From assembly GCA_020723785.1 (NCBI GenBank), contig DYIH01000079.1, positions 597 through 7,488 on the forward strand: a DNA stretch of 6,892 nt. Direction: 5' to 3'. The notes beneath the pieces were generated by a model that made no database searches, was not told the DNA's origin, and worked only from the letters and a program-made list of their open reading frames with translations. The DNA is from Thermaerobacter marianensis (GTDB lineage: Bacteria; Bacillota; Sulfobacillia; DYIH01). This document shows, one piece after another, positions 1 to 5,411 of the stretch. Every line of letters starts with the position of its first letter. Position 1 is the first letter of the stretch. A program made the translations under genes and the position numbers.

Positions 1-746
1 TGCTCGATGGCGAGAATGGCAAGATTGGTAAGTGCCAGCGCCGTGCCGGCCGTGCCCAGGGCGGCGAGCCAGGCCACCGGCCGCTGCCAGCCTTCGGGAT
101 AGCCGTGGGCCAGGGTGAACATGGGGATCAGCCGGTAACCGACGGCGATGATCGTCAGAGTAAACCAGCCGCCGATCCCTCCGATGAAGTGGAAGGCCAT
201 ATGCCCGATGACCGACCTGCTGATGAAGCCGAACCGGAAATTGAGGGCCAGGGTCAGACCCAGGAAGGCCGTGTTCAGCAGGAAGGCCAGGGCCACGGCC
301 AGCAGCTTGGCCTGCAGGTTCCAGTGGCGCACGCGCCGCAGGGTCAGGGCCATATTGGCCAGGAAGAGGACGATTCCGGCGAACACGAGTGAGCCGCCGA
401 GGATGATGGCGGGCAGGAACCACTTCCAGAAACCGAGGATCAGGAGGGCCGTTCCGGGCAGGTAGAGCCAGAAGGCGGCATGGCCGAGCCGTTCGCTGTG
501 GATGTCGACTTGGAGGAGCACCGGCACCAGTTGGTGGTAGGCACCCAGCATGACCATGGAGGCCCAGCCCAGGGTTGCCAGGTGGACGGTGGCGACGACG
601 CCCGGTTGCAGGTACTGCCCACCGAAGATCTGGCCGGCCTGCGGTAACAGGACGGCCTGGAGCACGAGGTAACCGGCGATGCCGGTGACCATGAATTCCA
701 GGGGTAATCTTACATTGGGAGCGTTCTTCGTGGCCAAACCGTTCAT
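1..746 (-). CDS. Heme-copper oxidase subunit I-like (cbb3-type/NnrS-like) membrane protein, C-terminus beyond the window
   Basis: The frame is open from ATG at 746 to the left edge, giving 248 residues of an incomplete protein. It is strongly hydrophobic, with about six or seven membrane segments (roughly residues 18-38, 50-77, 90-108, 112-133, 148-170, 180-206, 222-247). The segment HLATLGWASMVMLGAYHQ (55-72) resembles helix II of heme-copper oxidase subunit I relatives. His55, His71, His182, His186 and His214 are possible haem or metal ligands. Proteins of this kind are usually annotated as cbb3-type oxidase subunit I-like; catalytic activity is generally unproven and a relationship to NnrS (nitric-oxide-related) is possible. 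It is the last visible gene of an operon with two DUF2249 genes, 82 nt after the preceding stop. The ATG is poorly supported by its own ribosome site (AAGG 3 nt away, or GGAGAGG 12 nt away); a much stronger site at 817-824 has no start codon at working distance. Family confident, function not. Confidence 0.72.
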   Translation of the reverse strand, partial: MNGLATKNAPNVRLPLEFMVTGIAGYLVLQAVLLPQAGQIFGGQYLQPGVVATVHLATLGWASMVMLGAYHQLVPVLLQVDIHSERLGHAAFWLYLPGTALLILGFWKWFLPAIILGGSLVFAGIVLFLANMALTLRRVRHWNLQAKLLAVALAFLLNTAFLGLTLALNFRFGFISRSVIGHMAFHFIGGIGGWFTLTIIAVGYRLIPMFTLAHGYPEGWQRPVAWLAALGTAGTALALTNLAILAIE

Positions 747-828
747 CGGCCTTGCCCGCCTCTCCGATAAGTTGCGTCCCGGTCCATGGGCGGCGCCGCG
801 GATGGGGCTTTTGGAACACTCCTTTTGA

Positions 829-1053
829 CTAGCGCCGCTTGTGGATGGTGATCCGATAACTGCCGTCATCCATCTGTTGGGTTTCATGGGTATAGCCCAG
901 TTCCTCGAGTTCGGGATATAGAAACATCGGCTGGCGGTCGTTGTGGGCCACCAGGATGTCGTCGTCGGCCAGCCCTTTCAGGGTGTCCAGGATGCGGATC
1001 ATGGGCTGGGGCGGTTCCAGGCCGCGGTTGTCCAACTCGACGCGCCGGCCCAT
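829..1053 (-). CDS. DUF2249 (TusA-related fold) protein, subfamily with PPxP in place of CPxP
   Basis: This small soluble protein has 74 residues. The start is ATG 1053, chosen over an upstream in-frame ATG at 1092 because GGAAAGGG lies just before it, it begins 2 nt after the previous stop, and it aligns with the other two paralogues (each has E-L-D at residues 6-8). The N-terminal stretch LDNRGLEPPQPMIRIL (7-22) lines up with the TusA/SirA sulfur-carrier signature (LD..GL.CP.P), but the catalytic cysteine is replaced by proline (EPPQP, 13-17). There is no cysteine anywhere, so TusA-type persulfide chemistry is excluded. The RQPMFLYPELEELGY block (about 40-54) matches the P-x-x-L-Y region of DUF2249. 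No biochemical role is established for the family; the surroundings (hemerythrin, oxidase-like protein, Crp/Fnr regulator) suggest redox or nitric oxide physiology. It is the middle gene of a three-gene operon. Confidence 0.85.
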   Translation of the reverse strand: MGRRVELDNRGLEPPQPMIRILDTLKGLADDDILVAHNDRQPMFLYPELEELGYTHETQQMDDGSYRITIHKRR

Positions 1054-1055
1054 GG

Positions 1056-1292
1056 CTACCCTTTCCGCCTGCGCTTGAAGGTGATGCGCCAATGGTCAGG
1101 CGCCACCTGTTCGGCGGAGTGTTCGAATCCCTTGCCGGCCAGCACCCCATAGAGGGGCAAGGGCTCGAAGCTGTTGATCAGCACGAAGGCATCCTCCGGC
1201 CCCAGGCGGCCAACCGCCTCCATGATGGCCCCGAAAGGCTCCTCCCCGCGGCGGTGGAAGTCCCTCACATCCAATTCGATCGTGTTTCCCAC
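1056..1292 (-). CDS. DUF2249 (TusA-related fold) protein, divergent paralogue, first gene of operon
   Basis: The protein has 78 residues if started at GTG 1292. Possible in-frame starts are GTG 1301, ATG 1298, GTG 1295 and GTG 1292. I prefer 1292 because GGGAGG (1306-1301) is then 8 nt away, the protein begins MGNTIELD with ELD at 6-8 as in both paralogues, and the predicted transcription start near 1306 leaves almost no leader for the earlier codons. Recognisable DUF2249 features are ELDVR (6-10), a hydrophobic helix (AIMEAVGRLGPEDAFVLIN, 22-40) and FEPLPLYGVL (42-51), the P-x-x-L-Y block. The loop after LDVR reads DFHRRGEEPF instead of the usual PPP or CPxP. It has no cysteine. It is clearly a different subfamily from the next gene (829-1053), only 2 nt downstream. 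Function unknown. Predicted to be activated through the palindrome at 1342-1355. Confidence 0.8.
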   Translation of the reverse strand: MGNTIELDVRDFHRRGEEPFGAIMEAVGRLGPEDAFVLINSFEPLPLYGVLAGKGFEHSAEQVAPDHWRITFKRRRKG

Positions 1293-1312
1293 CACCATCA
1301 CCTCCCACGATA

Positions 1313-1355
1313 ATTATGAGCACGCCGGGTGCCGGCCGTTGGTGACCGAAATCAC
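1313..1355 (-). promoter_or_regulatory. Predicted Crp/Fnr-activated (class II-like) promoter of the DUF2249-DUF2249-oxidase-like operon
   Basis: Read on the minus strand, the palindrome GTGA-N6-TCAC (1355-1342) is followed after exactly 23 nt by CATAAT (1318-1313), five of six matches to the sigma-70 -10 box. The hexamer at the -35 position (CAACGG) is poor, as expected when an activator replaces the -35 contact. Transcription would start near 1306, immediately before the ribosome site GGGAGG. Prediction from pattern and spacing only. Confidence 0.6.
1342..1355. promoter_or_regulatory. Shared palindromic Crp/Fnr-type operator GTGA-N6-TCAC between divergent operons
   Basis: The sequence GTGACCGAAATCAC is a perfect 4+4 inverted repeat with a 6-nt centre, extended to 5+5 by the flanking G (1341) and C (1356). 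The half-site GTGA is what CRP-like recognition helices with R-E-x3-R read, and the regulator at 3173-3907 has that set. The site sits centrally between two divergent transcription units, and a -10-like hexamer starts 23 nt from each edge: TATGAT on plus (1379-1384) and CATAAT on minus (1318-1313). One bound dimer could therefore activate both directions. Confidence 0.65.
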
Positions 1356-1384
1356 CGGCGGAGAACGGCCCGATACCTTATGAT
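1342..1384 (+). promoter_or_regulatory. Predicted Crp/Fnr-activated (class II-like) promoter of the YwiC-like gene
   Basis: TATGAT (1379-1384) matches five of six -10 positions and begins 23 nt after the palindrome edge at 1355, with no usable -35 (CGGCGG at 1356-1361). The predicted start near 1391 leaves a leader of about 40 nt before GTG 1431. It rules out the ATG codons at 1329 and 1380, which lie upstream of or within the promoter. Confidence 0.6.
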
Positions 1385-1430
1385 AAAAGATGTATCGGAG
1401 AACATTCGGACACGCCACAGGGGGGGCCTT

Positions 1431-2237
1431 GTGAACTTGTTGGGTCGCCCGCCGCTGCCAAAGGAACACGGTTCGTGGGTGATGTTTCTGGTCGCTTTCC
1501 TGGCCGGGGCCATCGCCGCCGGACGGCCGGGCGTTCCCGTGCTGCTCTTCCTCACGGCTGCGCTGGCGGTTTTCGTTATCCGCCGCCCCCTCGCCATGAG
1601 GATCCGCGGCGAGCCGCGGGACCCGGCCGGCCGGGCCGCCGTCGCCCGCTGGACGGCGATCTTCGCCGCTGTCGGGCTGGCGGCCGGTGTGCCGTTGCTG
1701 GCGGTCTACCGGCTGTGGTGGCTGGTGCCCCTCGGCTTTGCGGCCGCCGCTTTGCTGGGTGTGGACTTGGTGCGGTCGGCGCGGACGGCCCGGCAGACCT
1801 TCTGGAGCGAGCTGGCCGGCGCGACCGGCATCCCCCTGGTGGCCGCCGGCGCCTACTACGCGGCCACCGGCGCGCTGGACCGGACGGCCTTCGCTCTGTG
1901 GGCCGGCCTGTCCCTGTATTACGTATCGAGTCTCTTCAACGTGGGCATGAAGATGCGCTGGGTGAAGCATCCGCCGGTCGACTGGCGGACGCGCTGGGAG
2001 ACCGGCTGGGACAACGTCGTGTACGCCGTTTTCATGCCGGCCGCGGCCGTCGCGCTGGCCGGAGTGGGGCTGCTGCCCCGGTACGCCTGGGCGGCCCTTG
2101 TGCCGATGGCCGCCATCCGGTTCTACACCACCGCCGCCGGCGGGCGGGACACCGACTTCCGCCGCCTGGGCCGCAACGAGTCGATCTATTCCGCCGTGTT
2201 CCTGGCGCTGTTCCTCACGCTTCTCCGCGCCTGGTAA
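1431..2237 (+). CDS. ywiC: YwiC-like integral membrane protein
   Basis: The protein has 268 residues from GTG 1431, which has a G-rich ribosome site (GGGGGGG, 1420-1426) 4 nt upstream. The reading frame is open back to ATG 1329, but the predicted promoter lies inside that extension, and homologues of this family begin shortly before the PKEHG motif. The family signature is LPKEHGSWVMF (9-19). Some seven or eight hydrophobic segments follow (about 15-32, 35-52, 74-92, 96-112, 128-145, 152-171, 196-214, 217-233, 251-266), with basic loops between. The last helix is preceded by RRLGRNESIY. In Bacillus subtilis the namesake gene belongs to the fnr / nitrate respiration region, which fits the Crp/Fnr regulator here. 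The molecular role of the family is unknown. It is transcribed alone, divergently from the DUF2249 operon, and ends facing the third DUF2249 gene 53 nt away. Confidence 0.85.
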   Translation: MNLLGRPPLPKEHGSWVMFLVAFLAGAIAAGRPGVPVLLFLTAALAVFVIRRPLAMRIRGEPRDPAGRAAVARWTAIFAAVGLAAGVPLLAVYRLWWLVPLGFAAAALLGVDLVRSARTARQTFWSELAGATGIPLVAAGAYYAATGALDRTAFALWAGLSLYYVSSLFNVGMKMRWVKHPPVDWRTRWETGWDNVVYAVFMPAAAVALAGVGLLPRYAWAALVPMAAIRFYTTAAGGRDTDFRRLGRNESIYSAVFLALFLTLLRAW

Positions 2238-2290
2238 TAGGGCGTTGCCTCCCTGCGCAATCCTGCCGCGTATAGAACGCGCCGCCCTCC

Positions 2291-2521
2291 CTATACCTTG
2301 CTGATGGCCACGCGCCAGACCTGCGGCCCCTGTTCCAGGTATTCCCACCCGAAGCGCCCCGGTATTTCGGCGTTCATCTGGTAATAGAGGGGCTTGGGAT
2401 CGTGGTCGTTGATGAGGATCATCGTTTCGCCCGGAGCCAGGCTTTCAAAGGTCTGGAAGATGGCCGGGTGCTTCCGCGGCGGCGGGATCGGCCGCACATC
2501 CAACTCCGCTTTGACGTTCAT
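2291..2521 (-). CDS. DUF2249 protein (TusA-related fold), canonical subfamily, coupled to hemerythrin
   Basis: The protein has 76 residues from ATG 2521, with a strong ribosome site AAAGGAGG 7 nt upstream. It is the most typical DUF2249 of the three here: AELDVRPIPPPRKHPAIF (5-22), LAPGETMILINDHDP (28-42), then the diagnostic DHDPKPLYYQM (39-49) and WEYLEQGPQVWRV (59-71). It contains no cysteine. Its start codon overlaps the stop of the hemerythrin gene (ATGA at 2521-2518), so translation is probably coupled and the two proteins made together. DUF2249 proteins of this type are often found beside HHE hemerythrins. A role in handling nitric oxide or oxygen is inferred from that association, not shown. 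It ends facing the YwiC-like gene. Confidence 0.9.
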   Translation of the reverse strand: MNVKAELDVRPIPPPRKHPAIFQTFESLAPGETMILINDHDPKPLYYQMNAEIPGRFGWEYLEQGPQVWRVAISKV

Positions 2522-3021
2522 CGACGAGCCTCCTTTGCCGGATCGTTGACCGCGGCCATCCGTTCCCCGACTTCCTGGACGTCGCTCTCGGCGAACGCCC
2601 GCTGGGCAAGGGGGAACAGGACCTGGTCCTCTTTGGCGATGTGTTCGTACAGCAGTCCGGCCGCCTGGCGGGCGGCGTCGCTCAGCGCGCTGGCGGTGGC
2701 CGGGTTCCGCTGCTGGCGCCAGGCGTCGAAGGCTTGGCGCAGGCCGCCCACGAGGCGGCGCATTTCCGCATGCTCCATGAGCATTACGGCGATGGGCCCG
2801 GCTTCCCGCCCGATGTAGCGTTCCAGGACGGGGAAGAGGCCCCGCTCCTCGTGGAGGAGGTGTATCTCCAGGTCCTCCTCGAGGAAGCGGACGATGGACT
2901 CCAGATCGGTTTCGAGTCCCGGGGTGTCCGCCGGTGCGGCCAGGAGGGCGTCCAGGCGGCCCAGCCGGTTTTCGACCTGGCGGTGATCGTCGTATAAATT
3001 CTGGATAGGACCGATCTGCAT
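2518..3021 (-). CDS. Hemerythrin HHE cation-binding domain protein
   Basis: The protein has 167 residues from ATG 3021, with AAAGGA about 10 nt upstream. It is a four-helix-bundle hemerythrin with the expected di-iron ligands: H13 (DDHRQV), H54 and E58 in HLLHEERGLFP (54-64), H84 (MEHAEM), and H127 and E131 in YEHIAKEDQVLFP (125-137). The two H-x3-E motifs ending in LFP are the HHE signature. It is soluble, with no signal peptide. Proteins of this family bind oxygen or nitric oxide or help repair iron centres; which applies here cannot be read from the sequence. It lacks the N-terminal ScdA/YtfE domain with cysteines. It is first in a two-gene operon with the DUF2249 gene, and divergent from the Crp/Fnr regulator. 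A predicted Crp/Fnr-type operator lies 64 nt upstream. Confidence 0.9.
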   Translation of the reverse strand: MQIGPIQNLYDDHRQVENRLGRLDALLAAPADTPGLETDLESIVRFLEEDLEIHLLHEERGLFPVLERYIGREAGPIAVMLMEHAEMRRLVGGLRQAFDAWRQQRNPATASALSDAARQAAGLLYEHIAKEDQVLFPLAQRAFAESDVQEVGERMAAVNDPAKEARR

Positions 3022-3055
3022 CTGATCACATCCTTTCTTGACCGGCGTCCGCCTT

Positions 3056-3098
3056 ATTGTGCCATACCGCGGGCGGGGAAAAAAGTGATGGAGATCAC
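3056..3098 (-). promoter_or_regulatory. Predicted Crp/Fnr-activated promoter of the hemerythrin-DUF2249 operon
   Basis: The palindrome GTGATGGAGATCAC (3085-3098; GTGAT-N4-ATCAC) is followed on the minus strand by CACAAT (3061-3056), four of six -10 matches. The gap is exactly 23 nt, the same as in the two predicted promoters at the 1342-1355 site. The -35 position holds only TTTTTT. Transcription would start near 3049, about 28 nt before ATG 3021. No matching -10 is found at the same distance on the plus strand, so the regulator gene itself is probably not activated from this site, though repression or another geometry is possible. Confidence 0.6.
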
Positions 3099-3172
3099 GT
3101 CCGGCGGCAGGGGAAAGGGGGCCGCGCGGGGAATGCCCAGGATGAGTCCATCAAGCGAGAGGAGGGCTGGGC

Positions 3173-3907
3173 GTGGCTGTTCAGGGTGATGAAAAGGCGG
3201 CGCGGCTGCGGACCATGCCGTTCCTGGCCGTGCTCGGGGAGGAAGACCTGGACGGGGTGCTGCGACTGGCCACCGAACGTGTCTATCGCCGCAGCCAGAC
3301 GATCTTCACCGAGGGGGACTCGGTCGAAGCCGTGTTCTTCATTGTTTCGGGCCTGGTCAAGGTGTTTACGGTGACCGAGGACGGTCGCGAGCAGCTGCTC
3401 CACCTCCTCGGCCCCGGGGAATTCTTCCCGCACGTCGGTTTCCTGGAAGGAGGGCGTTACCCGGCCAACGCCGTGGCCATGGAGGAGAGCCGGCTGAGCC
3501 TGCTCCGGCGGGCTGACCTGGTCCAACTCCTGCGCGGTAACGGGGATCTGGCGCTGCGCATGATGTCAGCCATGATCCGCCGCATCGCCGAGCTGCACCA
3601 GCGGGTCAAGGATCTCTCCCACCGAGACGTGCGCGAGCGGGTGGTCCGCATGCTGCTGCATCTGGCCAAGGAGCACGGCCGCCCGGAACCCGACGGCGTC
3701 CACCTGCGGATCACCCTGACCCACCAGGACCTGGCCGGCATGGTGGGCGCGGCGCGGGAAAGCGTTACTCGCATCCTCGCCGAGCTGCGGCAGGAGGGGC
3801 TGGTGGCCGTGGACGAGGGCGGGTTGGTGTTGAAGGACAAGATGTGCGACTGCTGGAGCATCTCGACGGGCGGACGATGCCCATTCACAGCCGGGAGCCG
3901 AGGATGA
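3173..3907 (+). CDS. Crp/Fnr-family transcriptional regulator with a C-terminal cysteine tail
   Basis: The protein has 244 residues from GTG 3173, with GGAGGG 7 nt upstream. Domains in order are a cyclic-nucleotide-binding-like beta roll (about 20-115; TEGDSVEAVFFIVSGLVKVF at 46-65, GPGEFFPHVGFLEGG at 80-94), a long dimerisation helix (about 120-148) and a winged helix-turn-helix (about 150-222; LTHQDLAGMVGAARESVTRI at 182-201). The recognition helix has R195, E196 and R200, the CRP set that reads GTGA, rather than FNR's E-x2-S-R. The canonical cAMP-pocket signature is absent. The only cysteines in the protein are C225, C227 and C236 in a tail after the DNA-binding domain. Bacillus Fnr holds a 4Fe-4S cluster with three C-terminal cysteines and an aspartate, so a similar oxygen or NO sensor is plausible; the spacing here (C-x-C-x8-C) differs. 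The gene is divergent from the hemerythrin operon, and its last 23 nt overlap accC. Confidence 0.88.
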   Translation: MAVQGDEKAARLRTMPFLAVLGEEDLDGVLRLATERVYRRSQTIFTEGDSVEAVFFIVSGLVKVFTVTEDGREQLLHLLGPGEFFPHVGFLEGGRYPANAVAMEESRLSLLRRADLVQLLRGNGDLALRMMSAMIRRIAELHQRVKDLSHRDVRERVVRMLLHLAKEHGRPEPDGVHLRITLTHQDLAGMVGAARESVTRILAELRQEGLVAVDEGGLVLKDKMCDCWSISTGGRCPFTAGSRG

Positions 3908-5249
3908 CGTCCTCAAGGAACTGGGTGTGGATGCGGCCGGTCCTGAAGTCCTCGTGGGCGAGGATCGTCTTGTGCAGGGGAATGATCGTCTTGATCCCCT
4001 CCACGCGGAACTCGTCAAGGGCCCGCAGAGCGCGCCGCACCGCCTCCTCCCGGTCTTCGCCCCAGACGGCCAGCTTGGCCAGCAGGGAATCGTAGAAGGG
4101 GGGCACCTCGTACCCCGTGTAGACGCCGCCGTCCACCCGCACGCCGGGCCCGCCCGGCACCTCCCAGGTGGTGATCACGCCGGGGGAGGGCATCAGCCGG
4201 TTGTCGGGGTCCTCGGCAGTGATGCGGCACTCGATCGCCCAGCCCCGCCGCTGGATCTCCTCCTGTGTCCAGCGTAGGGGCTCCCCGGCGGCGACGCGGA
4301 TCTGCTCCTTGACCAGGTCGATGCCAGTGATCAGCTCCGTGATCGGGTGCTCCACCTGGATGCGGGTGTTCATCTCGCAGAAGTAGAAGTTGCCGTCCTT
4401 GTCCAGAAGGAACTCCACCGTGCCGGTGCTCGAATAGTTGACCGCCCGGGCGGCCCGCAGGGCCGCTTGGCAGATGGCCTCCCGCTGCTCGGGGCCGAGG
4501 GCGGGGGAGGGCGCCTCCTCGATGATCTTCTGGCGGCGTCGCTGGATGGAGCATTCCCGTTCGAAGAGGTGGACCATCCCGCCGTGTCGGTCTGCCAGCA
4601 CCTGCACCTCGATGTGGCGCGGCTCCTCCAGGTATTTTTCCAGGTAGACCTCGCCGCTGCCGAAAAAGCGTGCCGCCTCCCGCCGGGCCGCTTCCAGCGT
4701 CTCCCGCAGTTCCGCCGGGGTGCGGGCGATGCGGATGCCGCGGCCGCCGCCGCCCGCGACCGCCTTCACCAGCACGGGGTAGCCAAGTTCCTCGGCGTCC
4801 GGCTCCTTCAGCGGATCCCACTTCGCGACCGCCTCGATCGTGCCCAAGGTGCCGGGCACCACGGGGACGCCGGCCTGGATCATCATCTGCCTGGCCAGGG
4901 ACTTGGAGCCCATGCGTTCGATGGCCTCAGGGTCCGGCCCGATGAAGTCCAGGCCCCAGGTGCGGCAGACGGCGGCGAAGTGGGGGTTTTCCGACAGGAA
5001 GCCGTAGCCCGGATGGATGGCGTCGGCGCGGGCCTTGACCGCCGTCTCGATGATCACCGGGATGTTCAGGTAGCTTTTGGTGTCCAGGGCCGGCCCGACG
5101 CAGTAGGCCTCGTCGGCCATGCGCACGTGGAGCGCGTCTCTGTCGGCTTCCGAATAGATGGCCACCGTGGTGATGCCCAGCTCCCGGCAGGCCCGGATGA
5201 CCCGCGCCGCGATCTCGCCGCGGTTGGCGATGAGCACTTTTTGAAACAT
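3885..5249 (-). CDS. accC: Biotin carboxylase subunit (acetyl-CoA carboxylase type)
   Basis: It carries out ATP-dependent carboxylation of biotin on a carrier protein, the first half-reaction of acetyl-CoA carboxylase in fatty-acid synthesis. It has 454 residues from ATG 5249 (GAGGTG just upstream), close to the usual 445-455; GTG 5261 is a weaker alternative start. Visible signatures are MFQKVLIANRGEIAARVIRA (1-20), HPGYGFLSEN (79-88), the glycine-rich ATP loop GGGGRG (166-171), EVYLEKYLEEPRHIEVQV (200-217), ERECSIQRRRQK (230-241) and CEMNTRIQVEHP (291-302). Expected catalytic and ATP-site residues are present: K116, K162, H212, K241, E279, E292, N294, R296 and R342. The linker before GYPVLVK (around 140-155) is unusual. 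No biotin carrier gene (accB) or carboxyltransferase gene adjoins it here, so service to another biotin-dependent enzyme, such as a two-subunit pyruvate carboxylase, is not excluded. It is convergent with the Crp/Fnr gene, with a 23-nt overlap. Confidence 0.93.
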   Translation of the reverse strand: MFQKVLIANRGEIAARVIRACRELGITTVAIYSEADRDALHVRMADEAYCVGPALDTKSYLNIPVIIETAVKARADAIHPGYGFLSENPHFAAVCRTWGLDFIGPDPEAIERMGSKSLARQMMIQAGVPVVPGTLGTIEAVAKWDPLKEPDAEELGYPVLVKAVAGGGGRGIRIARTPAELRETLEAARREAARFFGSGEVYLEKYLEEPRHIEVQVLADRHGGMVHLFERECSIQRRRQKIIEEAPSPALGPEQREAICQAALRAARAVNYSSTGTVEFLLDKDGNFYFCEMNTRIQVEHPITELITGIDLVKEQIRVAAGEPLRWTQEEIQRRGWAIECRITAEDPDNRLMPSPGVITTWEVPGGPGVRVDGGVYTGYEVPPFYDSLLAKLAVWGEDREEAVRRALRALDEFRVEGIKTIIPLHKTILAHEDFRTGRIHTQFLEDVILGSRL

Positions 5250-5411
5250 GCGGCACCTCACTTGAGTTCAATGGGCAAGTATTTCTCGCCGGAGCCGGGG
5301 AATCCCTCCTGCCGGGCACGTCCGTTTGGTCGATAAAGTGGTCCGCCGCAGGGATCAGGAGCCGCCCGGCCAAAGGACGAACGGCCGGTCACGGGCGGTG
5401 GCGGCAGCTTC

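Noticed and set aside
105..465. Plus-strand frames of 95 and 105 codons
   Set aside because: They are antisense to the oxidase-like membrane protein and have the Gln/Gly/Arg-rich composition of a shadow frame.
2238..2290. A terminator between the convergent YwiC-like and DUF2249 genes
   Set aside because: Only AGGGCG/CGCCCT (2239-2244, 2283-2288) and GCGTT/AACGC pair over a long loop, and no T-run follows on either strand.
1314..2348. A 344-codon minus-strand frame opposite the YwiC-like gene, and a 266-codon plus frame at 1475-2275
   Set aside because: Both are Gly/Arg/Pro-rich shadows in GC-rich DNA; the YwiC frame has clear membrane helices and a family motif.
3022..3172. A class II Crp/Fnr promoter for the regulator gene itself from the 3085-3098 site, or a TTGACC (3038-3043) based promoter
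   Set aside because: At the 23-nt distance on the plus strand there is only CCGCGC, and 17-18 nt after TTGACC there is no good -10; the regulator's promoter remains unassigned.
4347..5336. A 329-codon plus-strand frame opposite accC
   Set aside because: It is antisense to a fully conserved biotin carboxylase and shows no recognisable domain.
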